Shown here: positions 1 to 5,425 of the stretch, piece after piece
Layout of the letters: the number at the start of each line of letters is the position of its first letter
How positions within the stretch are numbered: position 1 is the stretch's first letter
DNA from: an uncultured Phenylobacterium sp.
Lineage (GTDB): Bacteria; Pseudomonadota; Alphaproteobacteria; Caulobacterales; Caulobacteraceae
Assembly: GCA_945952175.1 (NCBI GenBank)
Contig: CAMFHW010000270.1
Coordinates: 1 to 6,081 of the forward strand
Direction: 5' to 3'
DNA length: 6,081 bases
Notes under the pieces: model-generated
Seen by the model: only the letters and a program-made list of their open reading frames with translations
The model's database searches: none
Told to the model about the DNA's origin: nothing
Program-made: the position numbers and the translations under genes

Positions 1-2212
1 CAAGCTGGGTCGTCGTCAGCTCGCCGAAGTCGGTGGTCGAAAGGTTCTTCAGCTGGGTGGTGGTCAGGCCCGAGACCTGGGTGGTGGTGAGCGAGCCCAC
101 CTGGGTCGCGTCGAGCGCCGAGAAGGCGGCGTCCTTCAGCGCCCCGACCTGACTGGCCGACAGGGCCCCAAGTTGAGTGGCGTTCAGCGCCCCGACCTGG
201 GTCGCGTTCAGCGCCCCGACCTGGGTGTTGGTGAGCGCGCCGATCTGGGTCGCCGACAGCTCGCCGATGTCGCCCGTCGCGAGGCCGCCGAGCTGGGTGG
301 TGGTGAGGCCCTTGATCTGGGTCGTGGACAGGCCTGCGACCTGGGTCCCCGTCAGGGCCGCCACATTGGCCGCCGACAGGGCGCCCACCTGGGTGGCCGA
401 CAGCGAGCCGATCTGGGTCGCGTCGAGCTGGCCAAGCGTCGTGGTGCTGAGGCTGGCGAGCTGGGTCCCGCCCAGGCCCTTCAGCTGGGTGGCCGACAGG
501 GCGCCCACCTCGGTCGCCGTCAGGCTGCCGAGATTGGTGGTGCTGAGCGCGCCGAGCTGGGTGGCCGACAGGCCGCCGATCTGGGTCGAGGTCAGTTCGC
601 CGAAGTCGGTGGTCGACAGGTTGCGCACCTGGGTCGCCGAGAGGCCCGACAGCTGAGTGGTGCTCAGCGAACCCACCTGGGTCGCGTCGAGCTGCGAGAA
701 GGCCGTGGCGGTGAGCGCGCCGATCTGGCTGGCGCTCAGGGCGCCGAGCTGGGTCGCGTTCAGGGCGCCGACGTCGGTGGCGTTCAGCGCCGCCACCTGG
801 GCGGTCGACAGGGCCCCGATCTGGGTCGCCGACAGCTCGCCGACATCGGTGGTCGACAGGCCGGACAGCTGGGTCGTCGTCAGGCCCTTGACCTGGGTGG
901 CGGACAGCGCCGCGACCTGGGTGGCGTTCAGCGCCGAGACATTCGCCGCCGTGAGGCCGGCCAGCTGCGCCCCGCTCAGGCCGCCGATCTGGGTGGCGGA
1001 GAACTCGCCGATGTCGGTCGAGGTCAGGGCGCCGAGCTGCGTCGCCTTGAGACCGCCGAGCTGGGTGGTCGACAGCGCCGCGACCTGGGTCGCGTTCAGG
1101 GCCGAGACGTTGGTCGCCGTCAGGGCGCCGACCTGGGACGCCGTCAGGGCGCCGATCTGGGTGGCGTTGAACTGGCCGAGCGTGGTGGTGGAGAGCCCCG
1201 CGATCTGGGTCGTCGACAGGCCCGCCACCTGGGTCGTGCTGAGGCCGCCGACCTCGGTCGCCGTCAGGCTGCCGAGATTGGTGGTGCTGAGCGCGCCAAG
1301 CTGGGCGGCGCTGAGCGAGCCGATCTGGGTCGAGGTGAGTTCACCGAAGTCGGTGGTCGACAGGCCCTTGAGCTGGGTCGTGCTGAGGCCGGCGATCTGG
1401 GTGGTGGTGAGCGCGCCGGTCTGGGTCGCGTCAAGGGCCGAAAGGCCGACGGCCGACAGGCTGCCGAGCTGCGAGCCGGACAGGGCCCCGATCTGGGTCG
1501 AGTTCAGCGCGCCGACCTGGGTCTGGGTCAGGGCCGCCACCTGGGTGTTGACCAGGGCGCCGACCTGGGTCGCCGACAGCTCGCCGATGTCAGTGGTGCT
1601 GAGCCCGCCGACCTGGACGGCGGTCAGGCCCTTGATCTGGGTGGTCGACAGCGCGCCCACCTGGGTCGCGTCCAGGGCCGAGAAATTCGCCGGGCTCAGC
1701 GCCGCGATCTGGGCGGCCAGCATGGCGCCCACCTGGGTGGCCGCGAGTTCGGCGATGTCGCCGGCGGACAGGCCCTTGATCTGGGTGGTGGTGATGCCCT
1801 TGATCTGGGTCGTCGACAACGCGCCCACCTGGGTCGCGTCGAAGCCCGAGAGATTGGTCGCCGAGAATGCGCCGATCTGCGTCGCCGACAGCACGCCCAC
1901 ATGCGTGGCGTCCAGCGCGCCGATCTGGGTCGAGGTCAGGGATTGGATCTGGGCGCTGGAGAGCGCCACCAGCTGACTGGTGTCCAGCACGACGCCGGTG
2001 GCGAAGTGCGGGATCTGGGTGGCCGTCAACCCCTTGACCTGGGTCGCCGAGATCGCGTGGACCTGGGTCGCGTCGAGCGCGCCGATCCCCGAAACATTGA
2101 TCGCGCCGATCTGCGTGGCGCTCAGCGACTGGATGTCTGTCGTCGACAGTCCCTGAATATCGGTGACGCTCAGGTTGCTGATCTGCGCCGCAGAGAGGCT
2201 GGAAATCGGCAT
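1..2212 (-). CDS. Giant octapeptide-repeat protein, C-terminus beyond window
   Basis: This reading frame is open from the ATG at 2212 to the left window edge: 737 codons, no stop in the window. The start has a good Shine-Dalgarno (AGGAAG) five bases upstream, and the repeat begins right after the five residues MPISS. The protein is a chain of octads of consensus L-S/T-A/T-T-Q-V/I-G-A, about 91 in the window, with one irregular six-residue unit (FATGVV). It has no Cys, Trp or Tyr, one Arg, few Lys, and no classical signal peptide or membrane segment. The strand is decided by substitutions: differences between repeat copies fall mostly on the third codon position here (CTG/CTC, GCG/GCC, ACG/ACC) and are silent, but would change residues on the plus strand. 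I do not recognise a named family. A surface or secreted structural or adhesin-like protein is my inference. It lies downstream of flbT-flaF on the same strand, but no flagellin domain is visible. Confidence 0.85.
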   Translation of the reverse strand, partial: MPISSLSAAQISNLSVTDIQGLSTTDIQSLSATQIGAINVSGIGALDATQVHAISATQVKGLTATQIPHFATGVVLDTSQLVALSSAQIQSLTSTQIGALDATHVGVLSATQIGAFSATNLSGFDATQVGALSTTQIKGITTTQIKGLSAGDIAELAATQVGAMLAAQIAALSPANFSALDATQVGALSTTQIKGLTAVQVGGLSTTDIGELSATQVGALVNTQVAALTQTQVGALNSTQIGALSGSQLGSLSAVGLSALDATQTGALTTTQIAGLSTTQLKGLSTTDFGELTSTQIGSLSAAQLGALSTTNLGSLTATEVGGLSTTQVAGLSTTQIAGLSTTTLGQFNATQIGALTASQVGALTATNVSALNATQVAALSTTQLGGLKATQLGALTSTDIGEFSATQIGGLSGAQLAGLTAANVSALNATQVAALSATQVKGLTTTQLSGLSTTDVGELSATQIGALSTAQVAALNATDVGALNATQLGALSASQIGALTATAFSQLDATQVGSLSTTQLSGLSATQVRNLSTTDFGELTSTQIGGLSATQLGALSTTNLGSLTATEVGALSATQLKGLGGTQLASLSTTTLGQLDATQIGSLSATQVGALSAANVAALTGTQVAGLSTTQIKGLTTTQLGGLATGDIGELSATQIGALTNTQVGALNATQVGALNATQLGALSASQVGALKDAAFSALDATQVGSLTTTQVSGLTTTQLKNLSTTDFGELTTTQL
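2..1771 (-). repeat. Higher-order 744-bp (31-octad) super-repeat, two full copies plus a shortened third
   Basis: Octads align at a distance of 31 units: copy 1 is 1771-1028, copy 2 is 1027-284, and a third begins at 283. Landmark units recur in order: LSTTDFGE, LTSTQIGS/G, LSTTNLGS, LTATEVG and LSTTTLGQ. A 47-bp stretch at 507-553 is identical to 1251-1297, exactly 744 bp away. Within each copy, units ending in Asp-x-Gly-Glu or their LSTTTLGQ counterpart divide it into modules of 7, 10, 7 and 7 octads. In the third copy, octads from 283 leftward align best with those starting at 859, 24 units (576 bp) away, so one 7-octad module is missing there. Confidence 0.85.
2..2197 (-). repeat. Tandem 24-bp (octapeptide) repeat array
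   Basis: About 91 tandem 24-bp units encode L-[STDN]-[AT]-T-[QDN]-[VILF]-x-x. The 24-bp register is kept from 1987 down to the window edge with no indel other than whole units. The only phase break is the 18-bp unit at 1988-2005. Position 1 is almost always Leu (rarely Phe, Ile or Met), position 4 Thr and position 5 Gln. Units nearest the N-terminus (1772-2197) are more divergent than the rest. The array continues past the left edge, so its full length is unknown. Confidence 0.95.
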
Positions 2213-2217
2213 ATGAT

Positions 2218-2223
2218 CTTCCT
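2218..2223 (-). promoter_or_regulatory. Ribosome binding site of the octad-repeat gene
   Basis: AGGAAG on the minus strand, five bases before the ATG at 2212. It fixes the start of the repeat protein, since the frame's first octad follows five residues later. Confidence 0.7.
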
Positions 2224-2269
2224 GGTCGAGTGCGTGAGGCGGCGACTAATCGAGCGACGTGACGAACAT

Positions 2270-2299
2270 AAAAAAGACTCACTCTACCGGAGCGGGTCT
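2270..2299 (-). terminator. Terminator-like hairpin with T-run upstream of the repeat gene
   Basis: On the minus strand AGACCCGCTC pairs with GAGTGAGTCT around the loop CGGTA, giving ten positions with one C-A mismatch and one G-T wobble. A run of Ts follows directly. This looks like an intrinsic terminator. It lies 58 bases before the start codon of the octad gene and about 265 bases past flaF. It could end the flbT-flaF transcript, with the repeat gene having its own promoter in the last 60 bases, or it could be an attenuator in the repeat gene's leader. The sequence does not decide between these. Confidence 0.5.
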
Positions 2300-2536
2300 C
2301 TCCCATAGCCCACACACAGTAGAATCCCTTTCCGAGACGTTACTGCGATTCTCGGGCGCTCCGATTTCCCACGACTGTAACGGAACCAAGGCGTTGGCCG
2401 TGCGTTGCGGCCCGCTCCGCAATCCCCTGTCGGCCCAAGGGGAATACCCGTTCTGGGCAATGCGCCCTCCCCCCTTGAACGGCGCAGGGCGGGATCTGGG
2501 GCGCTCGACGCCGAAGCGGTGGCGGATTGTCGCACC

Positions 2537-2554
2537 GGGGAGCTCGAACTCCCC
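2537..2554 (-). terminator. Possible hairpin terminator after flaF
   Basis: A 6-bp perfect stem (GGGGAG/CTCCCC) with a 6-base loop starts 10 bases after the flaF stop codon. No T-run follows on the minus strand, so it may be a weak or Rho-assisted terminator or a 3'-end stabilising hairpin. Confidence 0.35.
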
Positions 2555-2564
2555 AAGGCCAGCC

Positions 2565-2930
2565 TCAGGCCGCGCGGGCGGCGTTGGGCGTCAGGCCCTG
2601 CATCACGACCCGGTTGATCTCGATCAGGTCCTGGATGTCGTCCTCGCCGCGGATGACGAGGCTGGTATACTTGCTGACCCACATGGCCAGCGAGATGATG
2701 CTGGCGCGCGTCTCGCGCGGAAGGGCGTTGTCGGGGGAGCTGCAGTCGGTCGCCAGCGCCGACCACATGCGCCGGTTCCAGTCGAGCGCGTCGATGCGCC
2801 CGGCCACATCCTTCGGATCGAGCTTGGCCGCTTCCATCAGGGCGAAGGTGACCTGGCCGAAGAGACGATACTCCGCCTCCTTGGGGGTCTCCGCCCTAGC
2901 CGCGGTCTGCTGGTACGCTCGAAGCGACAT
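2565..2930 (-). CDS. flaF: Flagellar biosynthesis regulator FlaF
   Basis: 121 residues, the usual size for FlaF. The N-terminus MSLRAYQQT and the following E-A-E-Y-R-L-F-G-Q-V-T-x-A-L-M-E-A segment are typical of the family. So are W-N-R-R-M-W (about residues 51-56), A-M-W-V-S-K-Y-T (about 83-90) and I-E-I-N-R-x-V-M-x-G-L near the end. FlaF is a small cytoplasmic protein found in alphaproteobacteria. In Caulobacter it is needed for flagellin synthesis and export and works opposite FlbT. The start codon lies inside the end of flbT (35-nt overlap), suggesting translational coupling. A GAGG sits seven bases before the ATG. Both genes are probably on one transcript. No truncation or odd residues seen. 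Confidence 0.93.
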   Translation of the reverse strand: MSLRAYQQTAARAETPKEAEYRLFGQVTFALMEAAKLDPKDVAGRIDALDWNRRMWSALATDCSSPDNALPRETRASIISLAMWVSKYTSLVIRGEDDIQDLIEINRVVMQGLTPNAARAA

Positions 2931-3315
2931 TCCCCAACCTCTGGTCTTCGTATTCGATCAGCTTCCGGCACAGCATCAGGGCTTTGTAGTACTCGCGCTC
3001 CATGCAGTGCTTGGAGATCGCGACGCACTCGGAGAGCACCTCGGGATTGCGGATCGCGCCCATGAATTCGCTCAGTCTCTGAACGAACTCATCATAGTAG
3101 CGCGTGGCCCCACTCTCATCGAGGTACATCATCATCACCGGCAGGTAGATCCTGCGCGCAGGCGAAATGGCCTGCTCCGGTTGCATGATGTCCTTCTCGC
3201 GCAGGACCGAAGCCTTGTTCTGGAGAATCAGCACGCCACGACGATCGCCGTTCTGGACGACGGCGCCGTTGAGCACGAACTTCTCGCCGGGCTTCAGCGA
3301 CAACTTCAGCGGCAA
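2896..3315 (-). CDS. flbT: Flagellin translational repressor FlbT
   Basis: 139 residues from a TTG start. The sequence after the start, M-P-L-K-L-S-L-K-P-G-E-K-F-V-L-N-G-A-V-V-Q-N-G, is the characteristic FlbT N-terminus. Other family segments follow: L-R-E-K-D-I-M, A-R-R-I-Y-L-P-V-M-M-M-Y, and E-Y-Y-K-A-L-M-L-C-R-K-L-I-E-Y-E. FlbT is a cytoplasmic post-transcriptional regulator; in Caulobacter it promotes decay of flagellin mRNA by acting at the 5' untranslated region. I chose the TTG at 3315 over the ATG at 3408. The 31 extra codons lack family similarity and are rich in codons rare here (AGG, AGA, ACA, CGA), and GGGGGA lies a suitable distance before the TTG. Its 3' end overlaps flaF. It diverges from the flmG-like gene on the other side. 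Confidence 0.93.
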   Translation of the reverse strand: MPLKLSLKPGEKFVLNGAVVQNGDRRGVLILQNKASVLREKDIMQPEQAISPARRIYLPVMMMYLDESGATRYYDEFVQRLSEFMGAIRNPEVLSECVAISKHCMEREYYKALMLCRKLIEYEDQRLGNVASSVPADRG

Positions 3316-3323
3316 GTCTCGTT

Positions 3324-3329
3324 TCCCCC
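3324..3329 (-). promoter_or_regulatory. Ribosome binding site deciding the TTG start of flbT
   Basis: GGGGGA on the minus strand, eight bases upstream of the TTG at 3315. It supports this non-ATG start, which gives exactly the family N-terminus. Confidence 0.55.
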
Positions 3330-3425
3330 GATGTCTTGCGCCGCCAAGCGCGAGTTCCTGAACAGTCCCTGTCCCGCGAGGATTCCTCCTCATTCCGGGG
3401 ACTGCCACGCATAACCGGCGGCAGG

Positions 3426-3440
3426 TTAACGACGCCTTGA
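3426..3440. promoter_or_regulatory. CtrA-like binding site in the flbT/flmG divergent region
   Basis: TTAA, seven bases, then TTGA: one mismatch from the CtrA consensus TTAA-N7-TTAA. It lies between the divergent flbT and flmG-like genes, about 110 bases from each start. CtrA is the cell-cycle regulator of many flagellar genes in Caulobacterales, and flmG is reported to be cell-cycle controlled. Binding here is inference from motif and position. Confidence 0.45.
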
Positions 3441-3472
3441 GGGGGGTGCGGCAGGCCGCCGCACCCGCCCCC
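3441..3472. other. Strong GC-rich inverted repeat upstream of flmG
   Basis: GGGTGCGGC and GCCGCACCC form a perfect 9-bp stem around a 5-base loop. It extends by three or more G-C pairs if one G is bulged. It starts at the base after the CtrA-like site. No T-run follows on either strand, and it lies between divergent genes, so it is unlikely to be a terminator. It could be an operator or a leader hairpin in the flmG transcript. Confidence 0.6.
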
Positions 3473-3488
3473 TGGGCTTAGGTAAGGA

Positions 3489-3496
3489 TTAACCAT
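3489..3496 (+). promoter_or_regulatory. TTAACCAT element (CtrA half-site-like)
   Basis: The sequence TTAACCAT matches the half-site form described for CtrA/SciP-type targets in Caulobacter. It overlaps the ATG at 3495, which is one reason to doubt that ATG as the flmG start. Short motif, so chance occurrence is possible. Confidence 0.3.
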
Positions 3497-3536
3497 GTTC
3501 GCGCGTATCTGCGAGCAGGTTTCCCAGGATCGCCCA

Positions 3537-3541
3537 AGGAG
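3537..3541 (+). promoter_or_regulatory. Ribosome binding site deciding the flmG start
   Basis: AGGAG seven bases upstream of the ATG at 3549, a near-ideal Shine-Dalgarno. The alternative ATG at 3495 has AAGGA at six bases, but the 18 codons in between include GTT, CCA, AGG and AGA, rare in this GC-rich gene. That favours 3549. Confidence 0.6.
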
Positions 3542-3548
3542 CAGATGC

Positions 3549-4286
3549 ATGGCGCGTCCCGCCAGTTCGAGCGCGGTGTCAGCCCTGGCGCTGCAGCCGC
3601 ACATGGGCGCCACGCCGGCGCGCCTGGCGGCGGACATCGTGGGCGACAGCGGCTCCGCCAGCGCGCTCGAGAAGCTGAACCAGGCGATCGGCGAGTTGAA
3701 GACCCTCGCGGTCCAGCCCCTGCTGCAGAGCGCCATCAATGCGCTGAACGCCAATGACCTGCAGGGCGCCGCCGAATGGGCCTTGAAGGCCCTGCACCAG
3801 GACGAGCGCTCCGGCGTCTCCTGGTATGTCCTGGCCGTCGCCCGCGAGAAGGCCGGCGACTTCGCGGGCTCGATCACCTGCTACGAGGCCGCGCTCAAGC
3901 TCATCCCGGATCACGCCGAGGTCGCCAACAACATGGGCCGCCTCGCCTTCCGCATCGGCGAGCAGGGTGTCGCCGAGCAGCTGTTCCGCATCTATCTGGC
4001 GCGCTATCCGAACCATCCGGAAGGCGCGAACAACCTCGCCTGCGCCCTGCGCAGCCAGGGCCGGTTCGACGAGGCGATCGAGGTCCTGAAGGCCTCGCTG
4101 ATGGCCGACCCGAACCACGCCATGGTCTGGAACACCCTGGGCACGGTCATGGCCGAGCAGGGCGACACCGCGAATGGCGAGATCTTCTTCAACGAGGCCC
4201 TGCGCCTCGATCCGACCTTCGCCAAGGCCCGCTACAACCGCGGCAACATGCGCATGGCGCTCGGCCATCTCGACGAGGCGCTGTAG
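3549..4286 (+). CDS. flmG: FlmG-like flagellin glycosyltransferase, N-terminal TPR part, ended by an in-frame TAG
   Basis: 245 residues up to TAG. After a variable N-terminus (MARPASSSAV) and a helical segment come tandem 34-residue TPR units beginning near V-S-W-Y-V-L-A-V-A-R-E-K-A-G-D. Four are complete; the last is cut by the stop at G-H-L-D-E-A-L. In Caulobacter, FlmG (earlier FlbA) uses its TPR half to bind flagellins and its C-terminal half to transfer the sugar, thought to be pseudaminic acid. The same frame stays open beyond the TAG for 350 codons and completes the broken TPR (D-C-E-T-A-L), so this is half of one gene of about 596 residues. If the stop is real and not read through, this half could bind flagellin but not glycosylate it. 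An alternative start is 3495. The assignment to flmG rests on architecture and on the flbT-flaF neighbourhood. Confidence 0.82.
   Translation: MARPASSSAVSALALQPHMGATPARLAADIVGDSGSASALEKLNQAIGELKTLAVQPLLQSAINALNANDLQGAAEWALKALHQDERSGVSWYVLAVAREKAGDFAGSITCYEAALKLIPDHAEVANNMGRLAFRIGEQGVAEQLFRIYLARYPNHPEGANNLACALRSQGRFDEAIEVLKASLMADPNHAMVWNTLGTVMAEQGDTANGEIFFNEALRLDPTFAKARYNRGNMRMALGHLDEAL
4284..4286 (+). other. In-frame amber codon interrupting the flmG-like gene
   Basis: TAG falls between L-D-E-A-L and D-C-E-T-A-L, in the middle of a TPR helix, with the reading frame and GC-rich third positions intact on both sides. A single C-to-T, G-to-T or A-to-T change from CAG, GAG or AAG (Gln, Glu, Lys) would create it, and such residues are normal at this TPR position. 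It may be a recent nonsense mutation, a sequencing error, or a read-through site. Confidence 0.9.
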
Positions 4287-4334
4287 GACTGCGAGACGGC
4301 GCTCGCCCAGACCGACCTGCCGGACGAGCGGATC

Positions 4335-5339
4335 ATGATGCGCCTGTCCCGCTCGACGATCCTTATCAATCTGGGCCGGGTCGGAGAGGGCTGGGACGAA
4401 TACGAGGCGCGGCTCGATCCGAACTTCGCCGACGTCACCGTCTTCCGCACCGGCCGCCCGGCCTGGAAGCCCGGCGCCGACCTGGCCGGCAAGTCGCTGC
4501 TGCTGTTCGGCGAGCAGGGCCTGGGCGACGAGATCCTGTTCGCCAACACCCTGCCCGACATCCTGGACCGCCTGGGCCCCGACGGGCGCCTGAGCCTTGC
4601 GGTCGAGGCCAGGCTGGTTCCGCTGTTCCAACGATCCTTTCCGCAGGCGCGGGTCGGCGCGCACCACACCGGCAAGATCGAGGGCCGCACCCATCGCATC
4701 GCGCCGTTCCTGGACGGCGAGCTCGGAAGCATCGACCTGTGGGCCCCCCTCGCCTCCCTGCTGTGCGAATTCCGGCGCACGCCCGAGGACTTCCCGGACC
4801 GGACGGCCTTCCTCTCCGCCGATCCCGACCGGGTCGCCGACTGGAAGGCGCGCCTCGCCAGGGAGGCCCCGGCCGGTCCGAAGATCGGCCTCCTGTGGAA
4901 GAGCGCCATCATCTCCAGCGGGCGCCATCGCTATTTCTCGCCGTTCGAACGGTGGGCGCCGGTGCTGGCCACGCCCGGCGTCAGCTTCGTCAACCTGCAG
5001 TACGGCGACTGCGCCGCCGAGATCGAACAGGCGCGCCGCGAGTTCGGCGTCGAGATCTGGAATCCGCCCGGCATCGACCTCAAGCAGGACCTCGACGACG
5101 TCGCCGCCCTGTCCAGCGCGCTCGACCTGGTGATCGGCTTCTCCAACGCCACCCTGAACATCGCCGCCGCCTGCGGCGCGCCCACCTGGCTGATCAGCGC
5201 TCCCGGCGCCTGGACCTGCCTCGGAACCGACCGCTACCCCTGGTATCCGCAGGTGCGCCTGTTCCGCCCCTCGGCCTTCCGCGAATGGGAACCGGTGATG
5301 GCCGAGATCGCCGCGGAACTCGCCAAATTCGCCGGCTAA
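4335..5339 (+). CDS. flmG: FlmG-like flagellin glycosyltransferase, C-terminal GT-B part
   Basis: 334 residues from the first ATG pair after the amber codon; the frame is open from 4287. It begins with the last TPR (L-I-N-L-G-R-V-G-E-G-W-D-E-Y-E-A-R-L). The glycosyltransferase domain follows, with L-L-L-F-G-E-Q-G-L-G-D-E-I-L-F at about residues 55-69. A second half ends in D-L-D-D-V-A-A-L, D-L-V-I-G-F-S-N-A-T-L-N-I-A-A-A-C-G-A-P-T-W and W-Y-P-Q-V-R-L-F-R. These are typical of the heptosyltransferase-like GT-B domain fused to TPRs in many bacteria. The predicted role is transfer of a nonulosonic-type sugar to flagellin Ser/Thr in the cytoplasm before export. No strong Shine-Dalgarno precedes ATG 4335, so independent translation of this half is doubtful. 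It ends at TAA 5337-5339. Confidence 0.82.
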   Translation: MMRLSRSTILINLGRVGEGWDEYEARLDPNFADVTVFRTGRPAWKPGADLAGKSLLLFGEQGLGDEILFANTLPDILDRLGPDGRLSLAVEARLVPLFQRSFPQARVGAHHTGKIEGRTHRIAPFLDGELGSIDLWAPLASLLCEFRRTPEDFPDRTAFLSADPDRVADWKARLAREAPAGPKIGLLWKSAIISSGRHRYFSPFERWAPVLATPGVSFVNLQYGDCAAEIEQARREFGVEIWNPPGIDLKQDLDDVAALSSALDLVIGFSNATLNIAAACGAPTWLISAPGAWTCLGTDRYPWYPQVRLFRPSAFREWEPVMAEIAAELAKFAG

Positions 5340-5361
5340 GCATCCGCCGCGTGTCGAGCCG

Positions 5362-5395
5362 GGCCCGTCTCGATTCGCCGGAGGGCGGGCCGTTT
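5362..5395 (+). terminator. Possible terminator after the flmG-like gene
   Basis: GGCCCG and CGGGCC form a 6-bp stem with an inner CTC/GAG pairing. It begins 22 bases after the TAA and is followed by GTTT. The T-run is short, so this is a weak candidate. Confidence 0.4.
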
Positions 5396-5407
5396 CCCCA
5401 AGGTGAT

Positions 5408-5425
5408 CCCTTGGCCGGCCAAGGG
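5408..5425. other. 18-bp perfect palindrome in the flmG-moxR intergenic region
   Basis: CCCTTGGCCGGCCAAGGG reads the same on both strands with no central spacer. CCAAGG at 5399-5404 can also pair with the left arm, so alternative hairpins are possible. It lies about 145 bases before the MoxR start. It may be a dimeric-regulator operator or part of a 3'-end structure of the flmG transcript. Confidence 0.55.

Larger units (their letters stand above)
2213..2564. other. 352-bp intergenic region between flaF and the octad-repeat gene
   Basis: I see no convincing gene here. Open frames crossing it are extensions of frames antisense or out of register to neighbouring genes. It contains the terminator-like hairpin at 2270-2299, a short hairpin at 2537-2554, and GANTC sites at 2276, 2322 and 2347. 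A -24/-12-like match on the minus strand at 2457-2470 keeps only the GG and TTGC cores with ten bases between, too weak to call a sigma-54 promoter. No confident promoter for the repeat gene is visible. Confidence 0.6.

Noticed and set aside
177..1976. Two plus-strand open frames rich in Trp-Val and Ala-Pro-Thr
   Set aside because: A third frame of the same 24-bp repeat, open only because the repeat unit lacks stops in it. Composition is unnatural and no start signal is seen.
2..2197. CRISPR array
   Set aside because: The regular 24-bp periodicity has no repeat/spacer alternation; it is a coding repeat with mostly synonymous variation.
173..2308. 711-codon open frame on the plus strand across the repeat array (Asp-Leu-Gly-rich octads)
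   Set aside because: It uses the same triplets as the minus-strand gene, and the copy-to-copy changes that are silent on the minus strand (third base) become Gly/Arg and Gln/Glu changes on the plus strand. It starts inside the array without a good ribosome site. Repetition keeps it open.
2391..2410. Plus-strand TTGGCCGTGCGTTGCGG resembling a sigma-54 promoter
   Set aside because: Spacing between GG and GC is nine instead of ten bases, and no plus-strand gene follows.
2457..2470. Sigma-54-like -24/-12 element on the minus strand
   Set aside because: Only GG and TTGC with correct spacing; the rest of the -24 element (CAC) is missing, so chance is the better explanation.
3316..3408. N-terminal extension of flbT to the ATG at 3408
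   Set aside because: Rare codons, no family similarity, and a well-placed ribosome site before the TTG at 3315 all argue against it.
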